NCBI GenBank assembly: GCA_037179335.1
Contig: JAKZHN010000004.1
Location: forward strand, 930,001-994,000
Length of the DNA: 64,000 nucleotides
Direction: 5' to 3'
From: Cyclaneusma minus
Lineage: Eukaryota; Ascomycota; Leotiomycetes; Marthamycetales; Marthamycetaceae
The position numbers and the translations under genes are program-made. The first letter of the stretch is position 1, and each line of letters begins with the position of its first letter. Below are positions 12,348 to 23,677 of this stretch, one piece after another. The notes under the pieces are model-generated. The model did not search any database, was not told where the DNA came from, and saw nothing but the letters and a program-made list of their open reading frames with translations.

Positions 12348-14054
12348 ATGACAGAAAAGCAGGAAGTAGCTCAGATTGCTCAAAATGCTACTCCAGTCAT
12401 TCCACAGGATGAAAAATCTGGCCACGTTTTGTCAGTCGATTCACCTGAAGCTACTCAAGACAATGTAGTAAGTTCAAAGTTCCGAGTTGACCACATGATT
12501 GAGCGACTGACTTATCCTTTGATGTAGGCCACGTGGGATAGCCCAGACGACCCCCAGAATCCCAAGAACTGGTCACTCACAAGACGATGGACGACCACCA
12601 TGATCGTGGCTTGCTTCACGACCTTATCTCCACTAACCAGCACCATGACATCTCCCTCACTCCAGCATCGGGGATGACATTGGAACTCCGAGCACCATAG
12701 TTCTAGAATTGGCCTCCTCCATATTCCTTCTTGGCATAGGATTTGGACCATTACTCTTAGGTCCACTATCCGAGCTCAGCGGACGAGTCCCCGTTCTCCT
12801 AATCGGAAATGTTTTCTTCATAATATAGAACACTGTTTGCGGTTTCGCTCAAACCACCGCGCAGTTAATGGTATTTCGTATTTTGAGTGGCGTTGGTGCC
12901 AGTGCTGCTGTCACCGTTGGTGGCGAATTAGTCAGTGATCTGTAGAAACCTGAGATGAGAGCTAGAGCCATGGCCGTATACACGTTCTTGCCACCCCTCG
13001 GTCCAGCCCTTGGACCAATCATTGGCGATTACATAACCCAGTATACCTCTTGGAGAGTAAGTTCGTCTTTCTCTAATCAGAATCAACAACATGCTAACAT
13101 TCTTGAAAACTATCTCAGTGGGGTTTCTGGGTCATCTCAATAGGCAAGCTGCTGTACGTACCATGGTTCTCCGTGCCTTGTACCTTACTTGAAAGAGACA
13201 ATATCCGTCCGAAATCTTGGAGAAAACAACGCTCGACGGCTGCGACGAGAGACTGGAAATCAGTCGCTTCGCATAGTTCTGGACCGTAGAAAACCGACGC
13301 TTCAGGCCGTTGCTCAAAACCAATCTGTCGAAGCCAGTGCTGATGCTCAGTACACAAATCATCATTCAGATACTCTCATTATACATGGCGTTTCTTTACG
13401 GTATCGTGTACCTCGTGCTATTTCACATTTCCGTTACTTTGGACAGATCATCATCACGAGTCTGTCAGTACCGGAAGTCTGAACTACGTATCCATAGCCA
13501 TTGGCTATTCCCTCGGCACACAAGGTCTGTAATGACCCCTTATCTCGCCCCAGTGAACTGTCACTAAACAGCAATCACAGTGGGCGGTCCTCTCAACGAC
13601 TACGTTTACGGCAAACTCAAAGCACGAAACAAAAAACGCCGTCCGTCCCAAATTCCGCCTTCCAATGCTCGTCCCCTCATCTCTGCTCGTGCCTCTCAAT
13701 CTTTTCATCTACGGCTGGACCGGGGAAGTCGTGGCTCACTGGATTCTTCCGAATATTGGAGCTGCTATATTCTGTATGGGCATTATTATGTGCTTCCAGT
13801 GCCTGCAGACCTATACAATCGATACCTATGCAAGATATGCGGCTTCCGCTCTTTCGACGCTGAACTGCGCTCGTGCTTTGACGGGGTTCGCGTTCTCCCT
13901 TTTTGCGCCGCCAATGTATGACAGGTTGGGATATGGTTGGGGAAATAGCTTGCTGGCTTTCATCGCGCTGGCGATTGCAGTAGTGGTACCAGCGTGTTTG
14001 TGGAGATATGGATCGCTTTTGAGAAAAAGGGGGCAACTTGCCGCGGGAGACTGA
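12348..14054 (+). pseudogene. Broken MFS drug/polyamine-type transporter
   Basis: Homology to the fungal DHA1 multidrug/polyamine transporters runs from the cytosolic N-terminus (DPQNPKNWS) to the last helix, but the reading frame is destroyed. After an intron ending near 12527 the frame shifts near 12670 (before IGDDIGTPST). Tryptophan codons have become TAG at 12826-12828 (FFI-I-stop-NTVCGF) and 12943-12945 (SDL-stop-KPEMRARA). Further shifts occur near 13260-13310, 13440 and 13630-13650. Recognisable blocks include GPALGPIIGDYITQYTSWR, IQILSLYMAFLYGIVYLVLF, the HESVSTGSLNYVSIAIGYS loop, VGGPLNDYVYGKL and the intact C-terminal half from 13665. Both TAGs fit TpG to TpA changes. No functional transporter can be made. 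Confidence 0.85.
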
Positions 14055-14948
14055 TGAGACGTGTTCGTGTAAGAATTCAACAGGAGAGGGCGGAACAAGA
14101 AGGAACGACAGTATACAACAAAATATCGGAACATTCTAATATGAGCTAAGCGAACACGAGAGGATAGGAGGAAGAAGGCGCGTGGAGATGGGAGGGAAGA
14201 ACGAGTGGGAGCAGGGATAGGGATAGACGAGGGAGGAGAAACGTGGAGAGGATTCGGAGGAAAAAGGGGCGGGAACGGAAAACATTCGACCTTCAGATTT
14301 TCGTTGTGAATTTTTGATGCCATCAAGTTCGAGCCCTTACAAGGACTCTTTTCTTGCCTTTTTAGAAGCGATTTTCGGCCCGCCACAGACACTAAAACAG
14401 AAATGAGGTTGTTGAATGTAAACGGCTCTTGGGAAGCTTTTGGGAGCCTAAACGAATGAAACTGACGACTAGATTGAGATAGTCGTCTGGGGGACCTTGA
14501 AGCCCTTGTTTCATATCATTTCTACATATCGCTGGTTTCAGTTTGCCACGTAATGGTAGCAGAGCCGCGCGATTAACCGCCGCAGCGGTTCTCTCCCAGC
14601 AGCTGGCTTCCACTACCAAGGCGTAGCCCTGCAGCGCGTGTAGGCTGTATCTCAGGGGCAGTTTGTACTGGACAGCTGCCATTCGGCACGGCCTGCCTCA
14701 TGTCTTCCACCGCCGCATTTAAGCAACGACAACCGCACTTCGCGAATATACACAGACGCGCTCGTTCCTAACGGGTATATGCCGATTTCTCTCATGCCGC
14801 CATTTTCATCTTCGCGGCTCGCAAATGTCTTAGTTGCAAGACTGCCGTTTCTGGCAACGGTCGAAGAGGGTGTTTAGACCTTTCACTTTTGTGATCTCGC
14901 TTCGGCGAAGCATCGACGTCAAATGCAGGTATCTATTTATTGATGTTC
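14055..14948. other. Intergenic region, no gene seen
   Basis: Purine-rich downstream flank of the MFS pseudogene followed by the 3' flank of eIF2B-alpha. A GC-rich patch at 14560-14720 shows no coding pattern. Confidence 0.5.
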
Positions 14949-16077
14949 TCAGTAGTAGATGCTGATGAGCTCCTCACTGACGGCGCTCGTTGTCATACTT
15001 CCAGATTCAGTAATCAGAGCGGTTATGACCTCCGGTGGCTATCACATGTTAGCTTAATCCTCGTTTTGCTAAAATGTCTTCAAAGTCCACTTACTGTAAA
15101 ATCAACCGGATCCATAGGGCCGACAGATGACATCGCCGAAACCTTGTTGAAGTAATCCTCGGTCCCCGATTTCGTCGGCGCAGACTCATCATCTGTAGTA
15201 AAGTTGATGATATTCTGCTCAATCGGCAAGTCATACTGCCCCAGCGGGAATAACCGAACAAACTTGTGCTTTTCCGTCACAACGTAGAAAGGCTTTTTCG
15301 AGGATTTCGCAAGCAGGCCAATCTGGTATGTGCCGAGTCTCGAAATGATGCCGCCGTTCTCGACAACTCCTTCAGCTCCGACCATCACAAAATCCACCTT
15401 TGGCATGGAATAAGCTACCGCGCCCTCGGGAATGATGGCGATCGGAACGCCTTTGGATCGTAGCAGTGCGACGGCAGCCTGGCTTTCCTCGTGGCTTTTC
15501 TCGGGCATGACATAGATGACCTTGAAGCGCACGCTTCCGCCGCTGGCACTGGTATCGGCGGCTTTTGCCAGCAGAGTGGCTACTACCCGCGATCCTCCAT
15601 GTGTTAAAACGGTGGAGCCGTCTCTGACAAAATGTCTTCCGTAGTTTGCTATCCTCTCCCTCGCAGCTTTCGCTCTGCTCACAAAAAGTCGGCCATTGCT
15701 CAGCAGGTGCTGTCTCACGATGTCGAAATTGCTCTCCCCACTAGTTTTCAGGCTCGTAAGGATGTATCGCTGGAAGAGGTCGGTACCTGCACTGAGAGAG
15801 ATGGGGTTGGCGACGCGCGATTTGAGGTAGTTAGATTGCTGGTCAAGGTTGTCGAGAGTTTCCATTATGGTGCTGGCGCGGAAGTGCGAGAGGTACAGGA
15901 TGAGGGCTTCGATTGCAGCGACGGGCATGGTAAGATCGGAATCTTCGCGAAGGAGGCGGTGGTAGGTATCGACGATACTGGGATAATTTGAGTCATTGCT
16001 TCGTTTTGCGCGGGCAGTTCGACTTACTCGAAATCTTCCTGGTCACCCTTGAGGGGCACATTTCCGGTGGTCGCCAT
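14949..16077 (-). CDS. GCN3: Translation initiation factor eIF2B subunit alpha
   Basis: Three exons, 16028-16077, 15095-15977 and 14949-15038, join in phase to 340 residues. The start is MATTGNVPLKG. The first junction creates FDIVDTYHRLLREDSDLTM and the last adds PPEVITALITESGSMTTSAV..SEELISIYY, the typical family C-terminus. Landmarks include THGGSRVV, the VIYVMPEKSHEES strand and loop, FVMVGAEGVVENGGIISRLG and KPFYVVTEKHKF. The alpha subunit belongs to the regulatory part of the eIF2B decamer, the guanine-nucleotide exchange factor for eIF2. It senses eIF2 phosphorylation, and in yeast is needed for GCN4 control. It acts in the cytosol. The promoter region is shared with the NECAP gene. 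Confidence 0.93.
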
Positions 16078-16693
16078 TCTGTTCAGAGCCGGCGGATGAC
16101 CCGGAAGAGGCGGCGGAGTGGTGCTCTGTATGTCTTTGGGAGTTATGGGAGAGACTTTTGAATTTTGGGATCAGCGGGGATCAGTGTTGTAGTGCGCAAG
16201 GCTGAGAAGCGCGCGAGCTCGCCGACGCGATGGAAGCGTGGAAATGGTGTTCTAGCTTACCGGGCGTCAGAGCTTGGTCCGCCATGGTGGCTGTGAGCTA
16301 GAATCGACGACTTTGCCGTCGTCTGACAGAAATTCGGCTGATAGATGTGTTTTCTCTTGGAGGGTTAAGGGTTGTCGTCTTTCATAATCGACGATGTTAA
16401 TGATGAGATGTTGATTGAGGAACTTGCTGCCTTGAAATTGAGTTATGAGTTAGTCCCTTGCAAGGCGTCCCACGTGAAAGGACCAGGGTCCCCCCCACGA
16501 TTCCTTGATTCGGCAAGTGATCGGTGAGCTGTCCCAACTCCCAAATCCTTCATCAACCTGCTACCTCTCCTGTCCCTAGGTTATTGCGTGTTCACACAAG
16601 AAACACAAAAGCCACCATGCCAACCTTCTTCTAGATCCCCCGAATTCCTCGACTTACCATCCTCGTTGCACACCCCTCGACCCCACCTTCACC
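16078..16693. promoter_or_regulatory. Divergent promoter region, eIF2B-alpha / NECAP
   Basis: 616 bp between divergent starts. Leaders of both genes are expected here, and unrecognised 5' UTR introns are possible on the minus side around 16080-16310. No defined site called. Confidence 0.5.
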
Positions 16694-17497
16694 ATGGAGA
16701 GCATCGACCCCGCCACCGGTCAGCCTCTGCCTCAAGACGCGATCCAACGCATCCTCTTCATCGCCAACGGCCTGCACGTCTACCAAATCCCTCCCCGCAC
16801 CAGCAACAAAGGCTACACTGCCGCGACATGGACCTCGCAAGGCTCGGGCGCCCAGCAGATCTTCACTGCCCGTCTGCGAATCCTTGAAACCGCCATCCCC
16901 GCTCCAGATGTCGAGGCTGGCGAGACTGTGAAGACCGACATTCTCCTCGAAGATCCAAGCACTGGCCAACTTTTCGCTGCGGCACCTTACACAAATGAAG
17001 GAGTTGTGGAGCAAGTTTTGGACTCGTCCAGATTCTTTGCCCTCACCGTGCAAGGCGGAGGAAGGAAGGCTGTACTAGGCATTGGCTTCGAGGAGAGGGG
17101 AGAAGCCTTTGATTTCAGCGTTGCCTTACAAGAGGCGCGGAAAACATTGGGCCTAGACAAAGCGGAGCCAGGACCAAGCAAGAAAGCCGCTGCGGAGAAA
17201 GAGAAAGTGGCAGAGAAGAAGGACTACAGTCTGAAGGAAGGCGAAACAATTACCGTCAACATCGGAGGAAGAAGAGCTAGGAGAGCGGAGAAGTCAAGTG
17301 AGGAGAGCAGCGGAGCTTCTAGTGGAGGCTTCTCATTACCGCCGCCGCCAGGCGCAAGCTTTTTGCCTCCACCGCCCAGTATTCGAGAGCTGAAGGCTCA
17401 ACGACGTCGCAGCCAAAACCCACCAGTCGAGCAGCAAAGTAGTGCTACCAAGGATGAGTTTGGCTTTGACGACGGAGAATTCGGTGAATTTCAATGA
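16694..17497 (+). CDS. NECAP-like adaptin-ear-binding coat-associated protein
   Basis: A single-exon protein of 267 residues. The N-terminal ~160 residues form the NECAP PH-like domain (DUF1681), with IQRILFIANGLHVYQIPPRTSNKGY, QIFTARLRILE, DSSRFFALTV and GIGFEERGEAFDFSVALQE all readable. A charged linker and PPPPG-rich segment follow, then a C-terminal D-E-F-G-F..F-G-E-F-Q tail, an ear-binding type motif. NECAP proteins act at clathrin-coated vesicles with AP-1/AP-2 adaptors. The start is preceded by TTCACCATGG, a good fungal context. Confidence 0.92.
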   Translation: MESIDPATGQPLPQDAIQRILFIANGLHVYQIPPRTSNKGYTAATWTSQGSGAQQIFTARLRILETAIPAPDVEAGETVKTDILLEDPSTGQLFAAAPYTNEGVVEQVLDSSRFFALTVQGGGRKAVLGIGFEERGEAFDFSVALQEARKTLGLDKAEPGPSKKAAAEKEKVAEKKDYSLKEGETITVNIGGRRARRAEKSSEESSGASSGGFSLPPPPGASFLPPPPSIRELKAQRRRSQNPPVEQQSSATKDEFGFDDGEFGEFQ

Positions 17498-18099
17498 GTC
17501 GTTTGTTTGCACAAATTCTAATTGTTGTCCACAATTCCCAAAAAGGCCTTGTTCTCCGAGATATACCAAAGATGAAAGTAGAACAACAAGACTTACTTCT
17601 TCGGAGTCCACGTTTGAATGGAGCTCTTCATCCGCATCCACTGGGAATATCAAATCCTTATCAGACCTTTCCAGACCCAATTCACCATGCCGAAACAACC
17701 GGATTTCCTTTGAGTATGTTGACAATAGCTTGGCGTCTTTGTTCCGTGATCTTGGCAAACAATCTGTTTCGCTGTTGCAGCCTCATGCAGTGATGTAACA
17801 GACGTGCATTACCACAAAGGGTTCTTTATCTATATTCAAGCCCCGAGCGTCTGGTTCAACGTATATGCAGTTTTAATTGGCCGGTCCTTCCATGGGGAAT
17901 CCCACCCATTGTCTCTGTCTCGTTTGCTATGTCTTAGTATCCCCAAAACACCACAAATCCCTTCCGTCTATTTTAGCAAAATTCTTAACATTGCCATGTC
18001 AAGAGTTGAAGCTGGTCTCCAACGGATCTGAGTATCCGTTCTGAGATCTAACTGTCCTTTCCAAGATCTCACATCTTGCAAACCACCTACACACCCAAG
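17498..18099. other. Intergenic region, no gene seen
   Basis: NECAP 3' flank and the promoter/leader of the next gene. Open frames at 17442-17800 are unstructured continuations. No repeats seen. Confidence 0.5.
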
Positions 18100-19260
18100 A
18101 TGAGCCAACCAAATCCCACGGGCAAGAAGCCCTCTTTGGCGCCAATCGACAGCACCAAGAAGCCTTCCGCCACACCCATCGACAGCATCCGCAACGTCTT
18201 CCCTAACAGCCCAACCATCTCCAGCCCCTCGCAGAAGAAACCCACCCCCAAGCACCTTTCCCGCCCCTCAATCTCCCACCGCCACGCCTCCCCCAAGACC
18301 CCCCGCACCCCACGAACTCCCCGCCCCCTCCCCAAGCCCAGCAACTTAAACCCACACGCTGCAAAGTCCTCCCAAGACTGCCAAACCGAACGCACCTACC
18401 TCCTCGCCACCCTGCAGAGCTTGGATACCCGCGCCACCACTCTGCTCAACCGCGTTCTCTCTCTTGAATCCCAATTGGCGTCTGCTTCGGCTACAACAAG
18501 CTCTACCACACCCCTTGAGCGTCGCCAGTTGCGGAAACATGTCGGGTGGTTGAAAAGCCAACTCCGCAGTATCACGAGCCAGGAGAAAATCGTTTTACAG
18601 CGCCTTGCAAGCCTCGATTTCGAATTACGGGAACGCGAACGCGCGAAATTTGTTCGGGAACAAAGCAACGGTGCTTTTGGTAATGGCGCTAGTTTTGGTG
18701 CAGCAGGGATGCAATGGCCCGAAACGCCTAGTTGGGTTGGTACACCAACATCTTGGGCTGAAACGCCTAGTTGGAACGGGAGTGACGAGATTGTGTGTCA
18801 GGAAATCGGCGTTCCATTGGTGAAATTGAGCTTGGATCCGCAGAGTACTGCGTTCGTGCCACAAGGGCCGATGATGCAGGGAGCGAAGAATTCGTATTTT
18901 CCTCTGAGTCCGATTGCGGACGAGACGGAGGGGAAGGTGGATTGGGCGAGTGATGTGCAGGGATTGAAGTTTGGGAGTGTGGATTATGGACAGGTGGTGG
19001 GGAGTCGGAAGGCGTCGAGGGTGGTTTTTCATCCGAGTCCGTATGATGCTGTTCTTCCGGAGGAGCTTAAGCTGGAGATGAAAGGGGGGAGGTCGGCGAG
19101 TTTGGGGGATGTGGATGCGGGAGAGAAGGAGGTGGGGAGGGAGAAGAGGAAGAGTATGCCGGGGATGGGGAGAGGGGATGAGGGGGGTTGTGGGGTGGAG
19201 GAGCATGAGGAGGTGGGGCCGAGTGGGGAGAAGAGGTATTTGGGGTATTGTGTGAGTTAG
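18100..19260 (+). CDS. Hypothetical Ser/Pro-rich protein with a short coiled coil
   Basis: I do not recognise the family. The protein is 386 residues from MSQPNPTGKKPSL. An in-frame ATG at 18076 would add eight residues, but 18100 has the better context (CCAAGATGAG). Residues 1-95 are basic and Pro/Ser/Thr-rich, with PRTPRTPRPLPKPS. About 100-185 form a helical, coiled-coil-like region (QTERTYLLATLQSLDTRATT, then LERRQLRKHVGWLKSQLRSI). A repeat WPETPSW..TPTSWAETPSW follows at about 200-220. The tail is acidic and basic by turns. Base use changes abruptly: the 5' half of the coding strand is very C-rich, and the part after about 18900 very G-rich. It could be a lineage-restricted cytoskeletal or spindle-linked protein, but there is no direct evidence for that. 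Confidence 0.65.
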   Translation: MSQPNPTGKKPSLAPIDSTKKPSATPIDSIRNVFPNSPTISSPSQKKPTPKHLSRPSISHRHASPKTPRTPRTPRPLPKPSNLNPHAAKSSQDCQTERTYLLATLQSLDTRATTLLNRVLSLESQLASASATTSSTTPLERRQLRKHVGWLKSQLRSITSQEKIVLQRLASLDFELRERERAKFVREQSNGAFGNGASFGAAGMQWPETPSWVGTPTSWAETPSWNGSDEIVCQEIGVPLVKLSLDPQSTAFVPQGPMMQGAKNSYFPLSPIADETEGKVDWASDVQGLKFGSVDYGQVVGSRKASRVVFHPSPYDAVLPEELKLEMKGGRSASLGDVDAGEKEVGREKRKSMPGMGRGDEGGCGVEEHEEVGPSGEKRYLGYCVS

Positions 19261-20020
19261 TTGTACATACGGTGGTCATGAGGTTCTTCGTTGCTTTGAA
19301 GCGGTGGCTTGGTTGGTTGCTCTGGTTGCGTTTGGGGACCTGAAGTGGACGAGAACTGGGCTGCTGGGCTGCAACTCGGTCACCGTTGATATTTCTCGCT
19401 CATCCACGTACATATTGTTATTTTTTTTGGCATGTTCCGCAACGTCTTGCTTAGGTAGGTTTCTTGTTGCATTGGCTCGCTCTTAGATCAGAAATGAATT
19501 TTTACGGCTGATGTATAAGGGCATCGTACGGCCTGGACTCTGGAGGCAAGTGTACAATCTGGTAGTCTCTAACTTGCAATATTACCTGCTCTACAAAAAT
19601 ACTGTGAAGTTACCTGGTAGCCTAAGTTCCTAACTGGCAAATGGCAAACGGCAAGTTAGGAGAAGAAGAAGGCAGAAGTGCGTAACTAATTATCGCCGTG
19701 CTGCAAGAGAGTGTGTGAGTTTCCATTACACTTTACACTTTTCTCTTCGATCTTACTTTCACCTGTGCCAGTGACTTCACCTTTTTCAGTAAGGCTTGTG
19801 AACTGTGAACGTTCTAATCAGTAATTACTACCTTTCCTATGTCTTAAATTCGAGGTCAAATGAACACAATTTACCAGAGTCCAGTGTCGGTTAGCAGGGT
19901 AACGGTGAGAATCACTAGCTAGCACTGTACTTGGGTACCCGTAATAGCTGTATTGTGATCTAAAGAGGGAAGAGAGCTCCGGAACGGAGCTCTCTTTTGA
20001 AGCCATTCCCAGTCTTGGCG
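19261..20020. other. Intergenic region, no gene seen
   Basis: Convergent 3' flanks of the hypothetical gene and the broken STAND gene. A short near-perfect inverted repeat, GAGAGCTCC/GGAGCTCTC, lies at 19972-19996. It could form a hairpin close to the STAND 3' end. No coding signal. Confidence 0.5.
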
Positions 20021-22896
20021 CTAGCGGTGGTGCAGCTGACGGACCGCCTTAGCAGGCAGCAGTGACATCCAAACCTTAGAAAGAAATCCCAAATTCCTGC
20101 CATTAGTATAATCCCGCATTAGCTGTTCAGAAGCCCCATGCTTAAGCATAGCTTTTATTGTCGCATACACTGCCGGTACCTCCATAGACTTCAAATCTTC
20201 GTTTGTGATCGGCTTTGGAAGATCACTCAAATGAGCCTGCAGAAACAGACCCCATGGCGTTTCCCCTACTGGCTTGTCAATAACATAATTCGGATCCGCT
20301 CCCGCTGTCAATAAGCATTGGACCATGTCGAGATTAGACGCGGCACGGAGAGCGTCGATGAGCAAAGGCCATATAATGGATCTGAGGCCGTATGGTTTCT
20401 GCGCAAGACATGAACCTTTGTGGACTCGAGCTTTGACGTAGGCTGTAACGCCATTCGCAACTACTACCGAGAGAAAGTTTTCTCCGAAAGAACCATGAAT
20501 ACTATGATGGCCATCCCGTATTTCAGCGTCCCATCTTGCTCCCAGATAATACGACTCTTTCCACATAATATGCCCTTGATTTGTGATGTACTTGTGCTGT
20601 TGGTCTATTGACCACTTGGTACTTGTATCATCCGTGAATTTCCGAGGATAATCATAGATCTTCCATAGTGTGCTTTGCAGATCATCGAGTAGTAACAGCA
20701 TCGGGTCTTCCCTGTTGGATGAGACTTTTGCTGCATGCCAAAGACAGATTCGCACCTGTGCGACCGGTACGTCTGATAGCGGGAAAACCTTCAAGTTTGC
20801 GCAATAAGCAGTACACAGGCTCATATGAGGGTCGAAAGAGGGCTTTAACGCAGATCGTAGAAATGCCTATACCCTCTCTCTTTGGATGAAGTCCTTTACT
20901 GTCCGGTGATGATATTGGACTGTTCGTTGAGTGTGAGTCATCGTATCGGTCATTTGACCAGCTCTGCCAACTTCTACAAGCCCTTTACAGCGACTGTTCA
21001 GTCGCCTAGTCATAGCTTGTAGTTTGGATTCTATCATTGGCAACGGGGGTTGGTGCCCGGCGGTCATATTCAATACTGACTGCGCGTTGTCTTCGTCTGC
21101 GAACGACATCAGAATCAATGACAATGGCTCTTTTGCGGTTTCCATGATCATCATTAGTTGAGCAGCATGTTCCAGGTAAAATTGATCAAGGCTTCGTAGC
21201 AATTGGTCGTATAAGTCCTCGAGGTTCGCTGGCAGACATTCTAGCCGCGTTCGAAGATCTGATATCCTGTCCCCAGAACTGATCCCGGAAAGTAGTGACT
21301 CGACGACAAGCTGTACCCATAGGAAGACCCCAGATGCTTTGGACAGGATTTCGTCGACAAGTTGACTCGCAAACTCGGGGTCGCGCTCTCGTAGACTCGG
21401 AAACTTGGCATGCTTGGTGAAGTTTGAAGAGATATAGTGTCTGAGGTCGTTGTACGTTAGGTCTTCCATTCGATTTGTCCCAAACGCCTCCTGAATCTCA
21501 ACCCACGGTCGACTCGCAACACAAAACTTGACTTGGGTGTATTTATGGGCCAAGTCTTTGATGAGAACTGCCAGTTGGTTGTAACCACCCTGAAGTTCAT
21601 CTAGACCGTCGATGAAGAAGCAAATTTTGCTGGATGTCGCGGCTTGTATTGCTATCTCGAGTGCTGCATGAAGCTCCGGTTCTCTCCACTCCCTGGAGTT
21701 ATAATCGAGCATAGACATAGTCTCCCACCGGATGGGAAATGCTCTGGATATCGCGTCAGGATATTCCTCTAATAATCGATGTAACAGTGATCGTAGAAGA
21801 CCCTCGCAGCTTTTTTGCAAGGGCGTGCCAGAGATCCAGAAATAGAAAGAAGCTACAATGAGCGTTTTGTCGCCAGCCCAATGCCTAAGGTATGGAATGC
21901 ATCTTGACCGAGTATCCTTGTCGCTTGAGCTAGAATTGTTTGTAACGGGCTGGCAGAGGTATTTCATCAATGTTGACTTCCCAGCTCCGGCTTTGCCGGT
22001 GATCCAGTAGATTTGAGCGTCGCCCTGGAGCCACTCCTTAAAGCTGTGCCAGTTTGCTCCTTGCGGCTGCTCGTCGCGGAAAATCCATTCACATGTTGAT
22101 TCATACGATTCTGCAATTCGACCTTGGCGATCGTCCAGTTCGTGGTATCCAAGAGCAGACAGTATTTTTCTCTGAACCATTCGAAGCCTTTGTTCAGGAA
22201 TAGTAATTTCCTGCGCTGTGCCATCTTCGTATATTGTCTTGACCAAACTGTGGCGTAGAATGGTCACTAATGCCTGGGACCCGTTCGTGTGCTCCATTCT
22301 AGAAGCAAGATACTCCAAGATAGAGTTGCCGAGCCCCTCAAGGCTGGAGGTCTGTTGGGATACAATGCCAAGTGTATGAAGAATATTATCTTGCTTTGAT
22401 AGGCTTTCCGTACCCAACTGCCTGGTAGTCCATTAGCTATGGTCTCAGCGACACTTAGTCAGAGCGAATGACTGACCGCAGACAACCAAGCATCTCCAAA
22501 GTAAGCTGAGCTCGATAACCATTCAGCTGCGATTCAAGTGCCTTGATCTCGCTCTCTTTCCACATCTGCATAAATGCAGCCTTGACCGCAGCGCGTTTGC
22601 GAGGCTTGCCAGAGGAAGTTACCCTGGGAGTTACCTTGTTGAGTATGTTGACCAAGCGATCTGCAACTGCTCTACAATCAAAAGCAAGTTGGGACAGTCC
22701 ACTGATGCTTTCGCGGTTTTGTGTGATGGAGGAGAGATTTCAAGACATTGTCTAGGCTTTCGGTGAGCCTAGTTAACTCAGGCAGGGTGTCAACGTCTTC
22801 GTGATACAGACTCCAGGTGAGACCGACGAACTTCGAGCCGGTTTCAAGGAATGCCAGTACAGTTCCTGCTAAGCTGAATGCAGTGACTGGGTCCAT
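20021..22896 (-). pseudogene. Fungal STAND (NACHT-type) NTPase, disrupted
   Basis: The frame starts MDPVTAFSLAGTVLAFLE, the N-terminal helical domain typical of fungal STAND proteins. It continues after a 60-nt intron (about 22431-22490) into a NACHT-type NTPase with Walker A GKAGAGKST (coding about 21971-21997) and Walker B ICFFIDGLDEL. The C-terminal part has an ankyrin-like CLLTAGADPN segment. Two lesions are seen. A one-nucleotide shift near 22715-22735 separates LDNVLKSLLHH from QNRESISGLSQLAFDC. An in-frame TAG at 20867-20869 lies between DFIQRERV and AFLRSALKPSFDPHM, where relatives usually have Trp. Everything downstream stays in the same frame. Such proteins act in non-self recognition and programmed cell death. 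This copy is probably inactive unless the lesions are sequence errors. Confidence 0.8.
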
Positions 22897-23317
22897 GGCT
22901 CTGAGCGCAAGAAGCCTCCAAAGGACGGAAATCGACACGATCTTGATAGACAACAAAGATGTAGAAGCCGCGCCAGCGACTAGGTATGGGACTGCTCTTA
23001 GGTACCGACGGCAAGGCTCGACAGTAAAGACGGATCCACGGCGGGTAAAGCCGTCAGTCCTCGTGGGCGGACGGCTAGCTTCTCAAATAATAGCTGATGG
23101 CAAGGCTGCAGCTAGGCTCGGCTGGGCGGTGGTTTATTGCGCAGCACTTGTCATACCCTCATGATATGGGTGTGCGTCGTACATCGGTGGCGAGCGGGCA
23201 GCATTCTCACTGGTCGTCTTGCAAAGCCACAGTGGCACTTTCAAGTGAGTCTTCTCCCAAATGCGAATGTTGTCCCTTTCGTGTCAGCATAGCCCGTACT
23301 AAATATACGAGGCTATC

Positions 23318-23333
23318 GGGGGGGGGGGGGGGG
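23318..23333 (+). repeat. Poly-G homopolymer, 16 nt
   Basis: An uninterrupted run of 16 G on the plus strand. It is a likely length-variable site and could form G-quadruplex structures. Assembly length may be unreliable here. Confidence 0.9.
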
Positions 23334-23677
23334 TGGAATTGAGCATGGTAGGCTATACTCAGGGGGGAAAAACCGTTAAAGAAAAATACGAAAAAAAAAG
23401 AAAGAGGCATAACGCCATAAACATTGGCGGCTCTGCCATAATGCAGATAAATCAAAGTCACATTCCTCAGGAATTCCGGCGGAAGTAAAATTCAATTCTT
23501 TCACAACTCGAGAACAAGCCTTCGATAAAGCATGGATCTTGAGCATCAGCCACTTAGCTAGAAATATCATAGATTCTGGAGAGACATCATTAAAATAGGT
23601 GAACAATTCATACGTGCTTTGAAACTTACCTACAGTGTGGCAAAAAGTCCGGACAGTCATCAATATCCCCGATATGT

